A stretch of 55,250 nucleotides of DNA from Gemmatimonadota bacterium (GTDB lineage Bacteria; Latescibacterota; UBA2968). Below are positions 43,216 to 54,109 of the stretch, piece after piece; positions within the stretch are counted from its first letter, which is position 1; each line of letters begins with the position of its first letter. The DNA lies in the NCBI GenBank assembly GCA_009838845.1, contig VXRD01000019.1, positions 1 to 55,250 of the forward strand, read 5' to 3'. The notes beneath the pieces are model-generated. The model ran no database searches. It was not told the origin of the DNA and worked only from the letters and a program-made list of their open reading frames with translations. The translations under genes and the position numbers were made by a program.

Positions 43216-44235
43216 TTAAAATGTGAGTTCACCGGCAAAGTGACAACTCGCACGATGCCCCGGTTCGATTTCTATGAGCCGGGGTTCTTCTGTTTTGCAT
43301 TTGTCCTGTGCATAAGGACAGCGCACGTGAAATTTGCATCCTGGTGGGGCGTCGGCGGGGTCTGGTACGTCGCCTTCGAGGGGGATGCGCTCGCGCTGAT
43401 CGTCGGGGTCGGCGATGGGAACGGCGGATAGGAGGGCCGCAGTGTAGGGGTGAAGGGGATTCTGGTAGAGTCGTTCGGATGTGGTGATTTCAATGATTTG
43501 ACCGAGGTACATTACTGCAACGCGGTCGGAGATGTGTTCGACGACGCTGAGGTCGTGGGCGATGAACAGGTAGGTGAGGTCGAAGGTTTCCTGGAGGTCT
43601 TCGAGGAGGTTGATGACCTGAGCCTGTACGGACACGTCGAGGGCGGAGACGGGTTCGTCTGCGATGACGAGTTTGGGGTTGAGTGCGAGGGCGCGGGCAA
43701 TTCCGATGCGCTGGCGCTGTCCCCCTGAAAAGGCATGGGGATATCGCCGCAGGTGATCGGGGCGCAAGCCCACGCGGATGAGCAGTTGTTCGACGCGGTT
43801 TTCGAGTTCAGATCCCGATGCGATCTGGTTGATGATGAGGGGTTCGGCCACGATGTCGAAGACGGTCATGCGCGGGTTGAGCGACGAGAAGGGGTCCTGG
43901 AAGATGTATTGCAGTTCTCTCCGCAGGTCACGCATGTGTTCTTTGCCGAGGCTGCGCAGATCGAGTTGCTGGCCGTTGTGATGGAAGATGATTTCGCCGT
44001 CGGTGGGTTCTATCAGGCGAATGATGGACCGCCCTGTTGTGGTCTTACCGCAGCCCGATTCGCCGACCAGGCCGAGGGTTTCGCCCCGGTGCAGGGTGAG
44101 GTCTAAGCCATCTACTGCTTTGACATAGCCGACGACTTTTCGCCACAAGCCCTTTTTGATGGGAAAGTGGGTTTTGAGTCCGGTAACTTCGAGAAGAGGC
44201 TGATTGTTTTTCTCTGGCATGATGTCTGGTTCCAT
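43216..44235 (-). CDS. Oligopeptide-type ABC transporter ATP-binding protein (OppF/DppF-like)
   Basis: A 339-residue ABC ATPase. Walker A is GESGCGKT, the signature is SGGQRQR, and Walker B is [12 protein letters not shown]. The C-terminal CPYAQDKC region is the oligopeptide-family extension, with Cys residues that may hold a cluster. The start at 44235 gives [11 protein letters not shown]; an alternative is the ATG five codons later. It is the second ATPase of the five-gene transporter and sits 11 bases after the OppD-like gene. Confidence 0.93.
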   Translation of the reverse strand: MEPDIMPEKNNQPLLEVTGLKTHFPIKKGLWRKVVGYVKAVDGLDLTLHRGETLGLVGESGCGKTTTGRSIIRLIEPTDGEIIFHHNGQQLDLRSLGKEHMRDLRRELQYIFQDPFSSLNPRMTVFDIVAEPLIINQIASGSELENRVEQLLIRVGLRPDHLRRYPHAFSGGQRQRIGIARALALNPKLVIADEPVSALDVSVQAQVINLLEDLQETFDLTYLFIAHDLSVVEHISDRVAVMYLGQIIEITTSERLYQNPLHPYTAALLSAVPIADPDDQRERIPLEGDVPDPADAPPGCKFHVRCPYAQDKCKTEEPRLIEIEPGHRASCHFAGELTF

Positions 44236-44246
44236 TTGCGAGGCGG

Positions 44247-45233
44247 TCAGTTTTCCAGCCAACAACTGACGCGATGGCCCGATTCTATTTCGAGGAGTTG
44301 TGGTTCTTCTCGGCACTTATCCATTGCATGCGGGCACCGCGGGGCAAAGGCGCAGCCTTGTGGGATTTCAAAAGGATCGGGGATTGTGCCTTCGATGGGT
44401 ACCAGGCGGCGTTTTTGGCCTACTTGTGGAATGGAGTTCAGCAGGCCCCTGGTGTAGGGATGGCGCGGATCTTTGAAGACGGTGCGCGTGTCGGAGTATT
44501 CGACGATTTTGCCCAGGTACATCACCGCGACGTAGTCGGCCATGCTGGCGACGACGCCGAGGTCGTGGGTGATGAGCATGATCGCCATGCCGATGTCGGA
44601 TTGGAGATGGCGCATCAGGTCCAGGATTTGGGCCTGTACTGTGACATCGAGGGCTGTCGTGGGTTCGTCGGCGATGAGCAAGCTGGGATTGCACGAGAGG
44701 GCCATTGCGATCATGGCGCGCTGGCGCATGCCGCCTGAGAGTTCATGGGGATACGCATCGACCTGACGGTCGGGACGGGGCAGGCGCACTTTGTTGAGGG
44801 CATCGATAGCGCGTTCACGAGCTTCTTTTTTGTCTGCGTTCTGATGCAGCATGATCGCCTCGGCAATTTGGTTGCCCACGGTGTGTACAGGGCTGAGAGA
44901 GGTCATAGGCTCCTGAAAGATCATGGCGATGTCATTCCCGCGAATGTCACGCATCTGCGTGCCTTTGGGATTGAGTTGTGTCAGGTCAATGGGATCGCTT
45001 TCGGGATCTTTGTGAAAGAAGATCTGCCCGTGTTCGATTTTGCCCGGGGGACTCGGGATGAGGCGCATGGTTGAAAAGGCGGTGATGCTTTTTCCACAGC
45101 CCGATTCGCCGACCAGGCCGAGGGTTTTTTCGGGCGCTATGGATAGGGATACGCCATCGACCGCGCGCACGACGCCATCGTCGGTGTGGAAATAGGTTTT
45201 GAGGTCGCGTATGTCTAAGAGCGGTTGGGTCAT
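44247..45233 (-). CDS. Oligopeptide-type ABC transporter ATP-binding protein (OppD/DppD-like)
   Basis: A 328-residue ABC ATPase with Walker A GESGCGKS, signature LSGGMRQR and Walker [13 protein letters not shown]. The C-terminal [14 protein letters not shown] block is the oligopeptide/dipeptide family extension. It starts three bases after the preceding permease stop codon and works as a heterodimer with the OppF-like ATPase to drive import. The substrate follows the binding protein and is not known. Confidence 0.94.
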   Translation of the reverse strand: MTQPLLDIRDLKTYFHTDDGVVRAVDGVSLSIAPEKTLGLVGESGCGKSITAFSTMRLIPSPPGKIEHGQIFFHKDPESDPIDLTQLNPKGTQMRDIRGNDIAMIFQEPMTSLSPVHTVGNQIAEAIMLHQNADKKEARERAIDALNKVRLPRPDRQVDAYPHELSGGMRQRAMIAMALSCNPSLLIADEPTTALDVTVQAQILDLMRHLQSDIGMAIMLITHDLGVVASMADYVAVMYLGKIVEYSDTRTVFKDPRHPYTRGLLNSIPQVGQKRRLVPIEGTIPDPFEIPQGCAFAPRCPHAMDKCREEPQLLEIESGHRVSCWLEN

Positions 45234-45236
45234 ATC

Positions 45237-46379
45237 TTATCTGCTCGAATACGGGTCGGCTGCATCGCGCAGGCCATCGCCGAGGAAGTTGAAGGCGAGG
45301 ACGGCAATGATGATGCAGACCCCCGGGATGAGGAGCCAGGGATAGAGACTGAGCGAGTGAATGTTCATGGCGTCGGATAAGAGCAATCCCCAGGAGGTCA
45401 TGGGCGGTTTGATGCCCAGGCCCAGAAAACTCAATGTACTTTCGCCGAGGATGAATCCGGGAATGGCGAGGGTTGCAATGACGATGATGTGGCTGAACAT
45501 GGATGGGAGCAGGTGCCGAAAAATGATGCGCCGATCTTTGGCACCGGCCACGCGGGCGGCCAGTACAAAGTCGGATTCGCGGATGGACAGAGTTTTGCCG
45601 CGTATTTCACGGGCGAGTCCGCCCCAGCCCACGAGCGCGAGTACGGTGACAATGCCCATAAAGACCAGATGCGAGGGCCATTCGGGAGGCAATATTGCGC
45701 TGAGGGCCATGAGAATGGGGATAGATGGAAATGCAAAGATGAGTTCGATGATGCGCTGGATGATGTTATCGATATTGCCGCCGTAATAGCCGGAGATCAC
45801 ACCGAGTGTGGAGCCGAGGGTGAGGCTGATGAATACGGCGAGCAGGCCAATGGTGAGGGAGATGCGGCCCCCTGCGATAATGCGCGAGAGCATGTCGCGC
45901 CCAAAGCGGTCGGTGCCGAGGAGGAACATGGGATTGTCTTTGCCGGTGCCAAACAGGTGAATGTCGGTGGTAAAGAGGCCATAGAATGTGTATTGGGCAC
46001 CTCGCGCAAAGGGGTACACGGGATAGCGCACAGAGGCGTCTTCTGTATAGGTTTTGATACCGGTTTGCAGGTCAAAAGATTTTTTGATGCCATAGACAAA
46101 GGGCCAGTGGATGCCGTCTTGAGAGAATATGTGGATGCGCTGGGCGGGCAGGTGTACGTAGTTATAGTAGCGATGCGCCGGATCGTGTGGGGCAAGAAAT
46201 TCGCCCAGAAAGACGCAGATGTAGAGAAAGATGACCACGCATCCACCGATGACGCCAGCGCGGTGTTTTTTGAAACGCCGCCAGATGAGCTGGCGCTGTG
46301 AATAGGTGGCGGTGGTTGTGTTTTCTACGACGAGGGTTTCTTCGCGCTCGTCGGGAGGTGTTTCGACGACACTACTCAT
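45237..46379 (-). CDS. Oligopeptide-type ABC transporter permease (OppC/DppC-like)
   Basis: A 380-residue inner-membrane permease. The BPD_transp_1 core holds the ATPase-docking EAA-like loop near ALVGWGGLAREIRGKTLSIR and several membrane segments; the N-terminal ~90 residues form a long extracytoplasmic loop typical of OppC. The ATG overlaps the end of the first permease gene by eight bases, so the two permease subunits are co-translated. Confidence 0.92.
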   Translation of the reverse strand: MSSVVETPPDEREETLVVENTTTATYSQRQLIWRRFKKHRAGVIGGCVVIFLYICVFLGEFLAPHDPAHRYYNYVHLPAQRIHIFSQDGIHWPFVYGIKKSFDLQTGIKTYTEDASVRYPVYPFARGAQYTFYGLFTTDIHLFGTGKDNPMFLLGTDRFGRDMLSRIIAGGRISLTIGLLAVFISLTLGSTLGVISGYYGGNIDNIIQRIIELIFAFPSIPILMALSAILPPEWPSHLVFMGIVTVLALVGWGGLAREIRGKTLSIRESDFVLAARVAGAKDRRIIFRHLLPSMFSHIIVIATLAIPGFILGESTLSFLGLGIKPPMTSWGLLLSDAMNIHSLSLYPWLLIPGVCIIIAVLAFNFLGDGLRDAADPYSSR

Positions 46380-47370
46380 AGCGAATCCTCGGGTCGAGCC
46401 ATGCCAGGAGAATATCGGCTAATAAATTGCCGATGAGTAAGAAAGTGGCGGCTAAGAGCAGGAATGCACCTGCCAGATACATGTCTTGAGATGTGAGTGC
46501 TGTGAGAAAAATGGGGCCGGCGGTTGGCAGGCCGAGTACGATGCCAGTGACGACGGCGCCAGAGAGCAGGTTGGGCAGTTCGAGGCCCAGGCGGCTGACG
46601 AGGGGGTTGATGGCAATGCGCACGCCGTATTTGACGATGACTTTGCCTTCTTTGAGGCCCTTGGCGCGGCCGGTTTGGATGTGTTGTTGGCCGAGTATGT
46701 CGAGCAGGTTGCCGCGCATGATGCGGATGATGCCCGCTGTGCTGCCCGTGCCGATGACGATGATGGGGACCCAGATATGTTTGAGGAGATCGACGAATTT
46801 TGCCCATGTCCAGGCAGCGCCGATGTATTCGGGAGAGAGGAGTCCGCCTACGGATTCGGCTTCGAAGACGGCGACCTGAATGAACATGATGACCAGAGCC
46901 AGCAAAAAGTTTGGGGTGGCCAGGCCGATGAATCCGAGAAAGGTAAAGCCGTAATCGCCTATCGAATACTGTCGGGTGGCAGAGTAGATGCCAATGGGTA
47001 TGGCGACGATCCAGGTGAAGATCAATGTGGAGAGTGTGAGTGTGAGGGTGAGTCCCAGTCGTTCGGCCAGGAGTTCCATCACGTCCATTTCGTAAGTGAA
47101 GGATTGCCCGAAGTCGCCTTTGCTGACGATTTTCCAGATCCAGTGGATGTATTGCACATAGATCGGATCGTTGAGGCCATAGCGTTCGCGCAGGGCGTCG
47201 ATTTGCGCCATCGCGCTTTCAGATCCGAGTTCGCCCTGTTCGGCCAATTCGGCGAGGCGAGAGGTGAGCATATCGCCCGGCGGTGCTTGAATGACCACAA
47301 AGCTGACCATTGAGATCAGGATCAGCGTGGGGATCATGTGCAATAGACGGCGGATGATGTAGTTGGTCAT
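46372..47370 (-). CDS. Oligopeptide-type ABC transporter permease (OppB/DppB-like)
   Basis: A 332-residue permease with the OppB pattern: MTNYIIRRLLHMIPTLILI as first membrane segment, GDFGQSF in the extracytoplasmic region, and TAGIIRIMRGNLLDILGQQH leading into the EAA docking loop. It pairs with the OppC-like permease. It starts three bases after the binding-protein stop codon in the same operon. Confidence 0.93.
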   Translation of the reverse strand: MTNYIIRRLLHMIPTLILISMVSFVVIQAPPGDMLTSRLAELAEQGELGSESAMAQIDALRERYGLNDPIYVQYIHWIWKIVSKGDFGQSFTYEMDVMELLAERLGLTLTLTLSTLIFTWIVAIPIGIYSATRQYSIGDYGFTFLGFIGLATPNFLLALVIMFIQVAVFEAESVGGLLSPEYIGAAWTWAKFVDLLKHIWVPIIVIGTGSTAGIIRIMRGNLLDILGQQHIQTGRAKGLKEGKVIVKYGVRIAINPLVSRLGLELPNLLSGAVVTGIVLGLPTAGPIFLTALTSQDMYLAGAFLLLAATFLLIGNLLADILLAWLDPRIRYE

Positions 47371-47373
47371 AGG

Positions 47374-49281
47374 CTATTGCTTTATAAATATCTGTTCGTG
47401 AAACACGGGGCGACCCCAGCCGCGGTGTACGTCGGCAGCGCTGCCCTGCATGGGGACATTGCCGAGTCGCGTGCTGGCACCCCATATAGAGTAGGCGGAT
47501 CCGACGACGATAACGGGTACGTTGTCGGTGTGGAGGTCGCGCACTTCTGTCATGTGTTCATGTACGGCTATGGGATCTACGGTTGTCAATACTTTTTTAA
47601 TGCGCATTGTGGCTTCGTGCAACCACGCGGGACCTTCTTTGGAGGCGTTGCGGTGCCAAAAGGGGACGGTGGGTGCCATAATTGCCCAGTCATTGAGGCG
47701 ACCGAGAGGGTCGGCGGGTCCTTCGAGGCCCCAGTGGTGTATGTCGTATTCGCCGTTGAGGCGGCGGGGCCATACAATGTCGCGCAGGGAAATGTTCAGG
47801 TTGGCTTTGATGCCTATGTCGCGCCAGTGTTCGGAGACGAGTTCAGAGACATCGACGCCGACGCCGGGGACGACGTCGATGTTGAGTTCAAAACGCGAGC
47901 CGTCTTTGAGTTCCCGCCAACCATCGCTGTCTGTGTCGCGGTATCCGGCTTTGTCGAGGAGATCGCAGGATTTGTCGGGGTCGAATTTGGCGTATTTGCG
48001 ATAGGCGGCTTCTGAATAGTGCGGGTTAGAGGGCGCGAAGGAGTAGCCCGCGGGGTCGAGGAGGCCGTGATAGACGATCTGGTTGATTTCTTCGCGGTTG
48101 ATCGCATAAGACAGGGCTATGCGTACGTCGCGGTTGCGAAAGGCTTCTCGCAGGGCGGGTTTTGGGGTGTCCCAGTTGAGGTAATAGGCTGGACCGCGGT
48201 CTGGGCCGGTGATCCTCAATTTGAATTTGCCCTTTTTTTCTTCGGTGCGCAGCGTGGGAAACATGTTGATGCGAGAGTAGCGTCCAAACAGGTCGAGTTC
48301 GCCGTTGACAAATTTGAGCAGGATAACCTGGGGGTCCTGGATGACGGTAAATTCGATGCGGTCTGCATAGGGCAGTTGGTTGCCCGCTGTGTCGATTTTC
48401 CAATAATAGGGGTTGCGCGCATAGACGATGCGCTGACCGCGAATCCATTCGACGGGGACCCAGGCGGATAAGCGCGGCATGCCGGGTTTCATGATGACCA
48501 TGGCATTGGTGGCTTGTTCTCGAAATTCTTCATAGGTCGCTTCGGGGTTATAACGAGGGTGCAGGTGTGACAGGTGGTGTTTGGGCTGTGCTATGACATC
48601 TGAACACAGGGCGTGTAATACGCGACCGAGGGGTTTGGACGATGAGACTTCAAGGGTGTGGTCGTCGATTTTTTTCAGGTCGATGGGTTTGCCATCGACG
48701 ACCCACACAGAGGGGGGGACGGGCTGGTTGTGGGGACGGGCATTGTCGTCAAAGGTCATGTCGTAGTACCAGAACAATATGTCGTCAACTGTAAATGGCA
48801 CGCCGTCTGACCATTTGATGCTTTTGCGGATTTTGAAGATGGCGGTTCGGCCTTCGTTGTGAAATTCAAAACTCTCGGCGAGGTTGTGTACGATGCTGTC
48901 GGGCATGGGACGCAAAAATCCCATGAGGTTTTCGCTCAGTGTTTTATTGACGCCCGCTGTTTGGATGATGTCGCCCGTGAGTGCGCGCCGCAAGACGCCG
49001 CCGTATTGTCCGATGGTGTCCATGGGGACGACGATGAGAGGATTTTCGGGCAGGCGTTCAGATACGGGGGGGAGTTCCCCTTTTTTGACTTTTTCAGCGA
49101 GAATGGGGGCTTCATTAAAGGTGCGGTTGATCAGAATTTCCGGGTCGATTTGTACGGGTGCGCGCGTTTCGCGAATCGCCGCGTTGGATTGCGCGGCTTC
49201 ACCTGTTTTTGCAAGATGCCCTGGGTCGGGTGCAAGACAACCACAGAAGAGTAAGGGGATGAGGAAGTAGGTTCGTTTCAT
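47374..49281 (-). CDS. ABC transporter substrate-binding lipoprotein (SBP_bac_5)
   Basis: A 635-residue solute-binding protein of family 5 (oligopeptide/nickel/glycoside binders). MKRTYFLIPLLFCGCLAPD is a lipoprotein signal with the Cys after FCG as the likely lipid anchor. IKWSDGVPFTVDDILF is the conserved family block. It is longer than typical (~530 residues) because of an N-terminal extension and insertions. It is the first gene of the five-gene import operon that ends with a PhyH dioxygenase. In lineages like this such systems often import oligosaccharides rather than peptides; the ligand is undetermined. Confidence 0.92.
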   Translation of the reverse strand: MKRTYFLIPLLFCGCLAPDPGHLAKTGEAAQSNAAIRETRAPVQIDPEILINRTFNEAPILAEKVKKGELPPVSERLPENPLIVVPMDTIGQYGGVLRRALTGDIIQTAGVNKTLSENLMGFLRPMPDSIVHNLAESFEFHNEGRTAIFKIRKSIKWSDGVPFTVDDILFWYYDMTFDDNARPHNQPVPPSVWVVDGKPIDLKKIDDHTLEVSSSKPLGRVLHALCSDVIAQPKHHLSHLHPRYNPEATYEEFREQATNAMVIMKPGMPRLSAWVPVEWIRGQRIVYARNPYYWKIDTAGNQLPYADRIEFTVIQDPQVILLKFVNGELDLFGRYSRINMFPTLRTEEKKGKFKLRITGPDRGPAYYLNWDTPKPALREAFRNRDVRIALSYAINREEINQIVYHGLLDPAGYSFAPSNPHYSEAAYRKYAKFDPDKSCDLLDKAGYRDTDSDGWRELKDGSRFELNIDVVPGVGVDVSELVSEHWRDIGIKANLNISLRDIVWPRRLNGEYDIHHWGLEGPADPLGRLNDWAIMAPTVPFWHRNASKEGPAWLHEATMRIKKVLTTVDPIAVHEHMTEVRDLHTDNVPVIVVGSAYSIWGASTRLGNVPMQGSAADVHRGWGRPVFHEQIFIKQ

Positions 49282-49372
49282 AGGGGTTCTAAATTAAACA
49301 AAGAGCTTCGTTCATGCGAGTTTTTTTTCTATCACCTTGACGGATTGGCTGTTGTGCGAGTATATTGTTTTT

Positions 49373-50299
49373 ATGATTTCTGATGAGATGAGAAGACGCA
49401 TTGCCGCGCTCAATCGCCGCGATTTGAAACACGCAGATGAGGTTTCGGAAGCCGAGGGGCAAGTAGAGCCTGAAGTTCGGTCTGCCCGTGGAGAGAGGCG
49501 CGCGCCCGATCCCGGCGAGTTGCGCGTGATGGCTGCTGCGTCCGATGCGCGATTGCATCTCTCGCTGGACGAGGTGGCACAGGGCGAGGAGATTCATACG
49601 CCCGCAGGCACATTTTTGCTGATTGATCAGACTGTTCAAGAGGTTCTGCGCGGTGGTGGGCGCGCGTTTGGCGCGCGATACGAACGCGCGATTGGTGCGT
49701 TACATGAGGGCAATGTGCCGCATGATCCGTATGATACATTTCATTCTTTGATTGATGCACGCGCCGAAGATGTGATTTACGTCGATATTGAGACGACGGG
49801 GTTGACGGCTGGTACGCCGCTGTTTTTGATTGGGGTGTTGGGGCATTTTGATGGCGATTTGCGCGTTGTGCAGTTGCTGGCGCGAGATTATACGGAAGAG
49901 GCCGCGTCGTTGTCGCACTTCGTCACTATGTTGGATGCTTCACAGGTGATTGTAAGCTTTAATGGCAAGTCGTATGATTTGCCCTATATCCGCGACCGGT
50001 GTTTGTTTATGGGTGTGCCGTTTCGATTGCGACAGGCGCATATCGATATGTTGCATGTGGGGCGTCGTATATGGGGCAGGCAGTTGCCCAATTGCAAGTT
50101 GCAGACTCTGGAACAATATATTTGCCGTCGCACCCGACAAGGCGATATTCCGGGTGCGGAGATTCCCAATGCGTATCACCGGTTTGTCAAGTCGGGAAAT
50201 GCCGTGCAAATGCGCGATATTTTACATCACAATGCGCTGGATCTGCTGACGACGACAGAGGTGTTGTTGCGTGTGTTGGAGGGGAAGGTGTATTTGTAG
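49373..50299 (+). CDS. RNase H-like exonuclease-fold protein (YprB family)
   Basis: A 308-residue protein whose C-terminal half is a ribonuclease H-like (DEDD exonuclease-type) domain: VIYVDIETTGL carries the first Asp-X-Glu, IVSFNGKSYDLPYIRDRC the second Asp, and ILHHNALDLL the C-terminal Asp. The family (YprB/RNase_H_2) occurs with DNA-repair helicases in Firmicutes. The first ~130 residues are charged and unassigned. The ATG at 49373 is preferred; a TTG upstream at 49337 extends the frame without a ribosome site. It has no operon partner here. Confidence 0.83.
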   Translation: MISDEMRRRIAALNRRDLKHADEVSEAEGQVEPEVRSARGERRAPDPGELRVMAAASDARLHLSLDEVAQGEEIHTPAGTFLLIDQTVQEVLRGGGRAFGARYERAIGALHEGNVPHDPYDTFHSLIDARAEDVIYVDIETTGLTAGTPLFLIGVLGHFDGDLRVVQLLARDYTEEAASLSHFVTMLDASQVIVSFNGKSYDLPYIRDRCLFMGVPFRLRQAHIDMLHVGRRIWGRQLPNCKLQTLEQYICRRTRQGDIPGAEIPNAYHRFVKSGNAVQMRDILHHNALDLLTTTEVLLRVLEGKVYL

Positions 50300-50321
50300 G
50301 GGCGACCCTCTGTGGTCGCCC
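50299..50321. repeat. GGGGCGACC hairpin, intergenic family copy
   Basis: GGGCGACC and GGTCGCCC pair around CTCTGT, beginning on the last base of the RNase-H-fold gene. It differs from the copy at 10103 by a single inserted base in the loop. Confidence 0.77.
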
Positions 50322-50336
50322 GCAGGTGGTCATGCG

Positions 50337-50356
50337 GGACGGCACAGAGACCGTCC
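50337..50356. repeat. GGACGG/CCGTCC hairpin
   Basis: A 6-bp stem around CACAGAGA between the converging RNase-H-fold and isocitrate dehydrogenase genes, next to the GGGGCGACC hairpin. It may serve as the stop for the isocitrate dehydrogenase transcript. Confidence 0.6.
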
Positions 50357-50360
50357 TCTA

Positions 50361-52803
<2,443 letters not shown>

Positions 52804-52868
52804 GAAGTTTTTAGCTGACTGCTGATTTTATAGTTCAGGTGTTATTCCCAGAGAGAAGGAGACAAAGT

Positions 52869-53558
52869 ATGAATATGCGGTGGATCATCGGTTTGTTTTT
52901 TGTCGGGTGTGTTATAGTACAACAGGTCTGGGCGGAGACATCATTGGGGTTGCCGGTTGAGGGTGTGCAGACGATTGTGTTGCGCAATGAGGTGGGTAAG
53001 AATCAGATTCAGTTTGTGAGTTCGGCACCGCTGGAGGAGATCCACGGTACAGCGTCGGAGATTTCGGGTGCGTTGATACTGGATCCGGCAAATGTGCAGG
53101 GTTTGACGGGGAAGATTGAGGTGCAGGTTGCGAGTATGGAGACGGGTATCGAGAAGCGCGACGCGCATTTGCATAGCGCGGATTGGTTGGATGAAAAACA
53201 GTTTCCGGTGATTGGGTTTGAGATTGCGGGGTTGAAGGATGTGTCTGTGGAGGCAGGGGAAGATAGGGCTGTGATTAAGGGATTGGCAATGGGGACGTTT
53301 TCACTGCACGGCGTGGCGAAGAAGATGGAGATTCCTTTTGAGGCGACGTATTTGCTGGCGTCAGAGCAGACAAAGAAGCGCGCGTTAGGAGATTTTTTTG
53401 TGGTGAAGGGCGAATTTGAGATTGCGTTGAAGGATTTTGATATTGCAGGTGCGCGCGGGCTGGTGGGTAACCGGGTTGGGAAGAAGATCGATTTGAAGAC
53501 GAATTTTTTTGGTTCGACGATGAGAGGTGAGAAGGATGAAGTAGGAGGTGTGAAGTAG
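52869..53558 (+). CDS. YceI-family lipid-binding secreted protein
   Basis: A 229-residue YceI-like protein. MNMRWIIGLFFVGCVIVQQVWA is a signal peptide. The mature domain is the lipocalin-like barrel that binds polyisoprenoids or amphiphiles, recognisable by IEVQVASMETGIEKRDAHLH followed by LDEKQFPVIGFE. AGAAGGAG precedes the ATG. The last few codons (DEVGGVK and stop) lie inside the first units of a 14-bp tandem repeat, so the C-terminus has been rewritten by the repeat. It is a periplasmic protein, monocistronic here. Confidence 0.88.
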   Translation: MNMRWIIGLFFVGCVIVQQVWAETSLGLPVEGVQTIVLRNEVGKNQIQFVSSAPLEEIHGTASEISGALILDPANVQGLTGKIEVQVASMETGIEKRDAHLHSADWLDEKQFPVIGFEIAGLKDVSVEAGEDRAVIKGLAMGTFSLHGVAKKMEIPFEATYLLASEQTKKRALGDFFVVKGEFEIALKDFDIAGARGLVGNRVGKKIDLKTNFFGSTMRGEKDEVGGVK

Positions 53559-53636
53559 GAGGTGTGAAGTAGGAGGTGTGAAGTAGGAAGTGTGAAGTAG
53601 GAAGTGTGAAGTAGGAAGTGTGAAGTAGGAAGGGTG
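53539..53636 (+). repeat. 14-bp tandem repeat (minisatellite) across the YceI stop codon
   Basis: About seven head-to-tail copies of AAGTAGGAGGTGTG; the first three have AGG and the later ones AAG at the seventh-to-ninth bases. It begins in the YceI coding region and includes its stop codon. The following 53641-53672 stretch is rich in the reverse motif TACTTC, so the two could pair. Confidence 0.88.
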
Positions 53637-53674
53637 GATTTCTTACTTCTTACTTCTAACTTCTTACTTCTCTT

Positions 53675-53687
53675 GGCCGCGATCCAG
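53675..53687. repeat. Half copy of the palindromic repeat (F)
   Basis: GGCCGCGATCCAG is the right arm of the repeat, present directly after the TACTTC-rich stretch without a left arm. The insertion or growth of the minisatellite has apparently replaced the left half. Confidence 0.65.
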
Positions 53688-53772
53688 TGCTTGAGAACTG
53701 TGGATGGGAAAACTTGATATCCCATTCACAGTTTTTTTTATAAAAATGCACTAATTCTGAAAAAAATTAAAA

Positions 53773-53810
53773 AATAAGAGATATTCGGAAGGAATAAGAG
53801 ATATGCGGAA
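53773..53810 (+). promoter_or_regulatory. Pair of 18-bp direct repeats, 20-bp period
   Basis: AATAAGAGATATTCGGAA at 53773-53790 and AATAAGAGATATGCGGAA at 53793-53810 differ in a single base and are spaced exactly two helical turns apart. AraC-type activators bind such tandem half-sites. The AraC-type regulator gene lies 420 bases downstream. Confidence 0.6.
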
Positions 53811-53850
53811 TCTTTTTGGGTTGAACTTATAGACGCGATGGTGTTATCAT

Positions 53851-53894
53851 AAAAAAGCCGCTGACAAGACCAGGACAAGTCAACTGTCAGCGGC
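53851..53894 (-). terminator. Intrinsic terminator of the candidate small RNA
   Basis: GCCGCTGACA pairs with TGTCAGCGGC over 10 bp and is followed on the minus strand by TTTTTT. On + the same stem is preceded by A-runs and has no T-run after it, so it functions mainly for minus-strand transcripts. Confidence 0.8.
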
Positions 53895-53927
53895 AGCAAA
53901 TATCTCAAGCTGATAACTTGAGAAGGT
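53851..53927 (-). ncRNA. Candidate small RNA, minus strand
   Basis: Reading the minus strand, a consensus TTGACA -35 box and a weak -10 (TACCTT) would start a transcript near 53927. It holds a hairpin (CTCAAG/CTTGAG) and ends in a 10-bp perfect stem GCCGCTGACA/TGTCAGCGGC followed by six T, a proper intrinsic terminator. The predicted RNA is about 77 bases and encodes nothing obvious. No known RNA family is recognised. Confidence 0.45.
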
Positions 53928-53933
53928 TAAACA

Positions 53934-53962
53934 AAGGTAGCGACCTGAAGCGCGATTGTCAA
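53934..53962 (-). promoter_or_regulatory. Sigma-70-type promoter for the candidate small RNA
   Basis: TTGACA (minus strand, 53962-53957), a 17-base spacer and TACCTT (53939-53934). The -35 is perfect and the -10 is weak, which suggests dependence on an activator if it is real. Confidence 0.4.
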
Positions 53963-54057
53963 TGTGAATATAATGTTCAATCGAAAAGAGAAAAGTGAAC
54001 AATGTTTTTACTTCTCAATTCGATATTCAGCCTGACTTTTACTCAATAATAACTTCT

Positions 54058-54109
54058 ATATGGAATAAAAATAATACTTTATAGAAATTATCATTTTAAA
54101 ATTCCATAT
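54058..54109. promoter_or_regulatory. Inverted repeat arms beside the sigma-54 promoter
   Basis: ATATGGAAT (54058-54066) and ATTCCATAT (54101-54109) are perfectly complementary with 34 AT-rich bases between them. The right arm abuts the -24 element of the sigma-54 promoter, so a regulator bound here would touch or block the polymerase site. Confidence 0.5.

Noticed and set aside
47374-49281. Nickel uptake as the role of the ABC operon, linked to larC
   Set aside because: Family-5 binding proteins include nickel binders, but larC is 15 kb away on another transcript and the binding protein is larger than NikA-type proteins; no sequence support.
53539-53636. Possible CRISPR array
   Set aside because: The 14-bp units are contiguous with no spacers and no cas genes are present; it is a plain tandem repeat.
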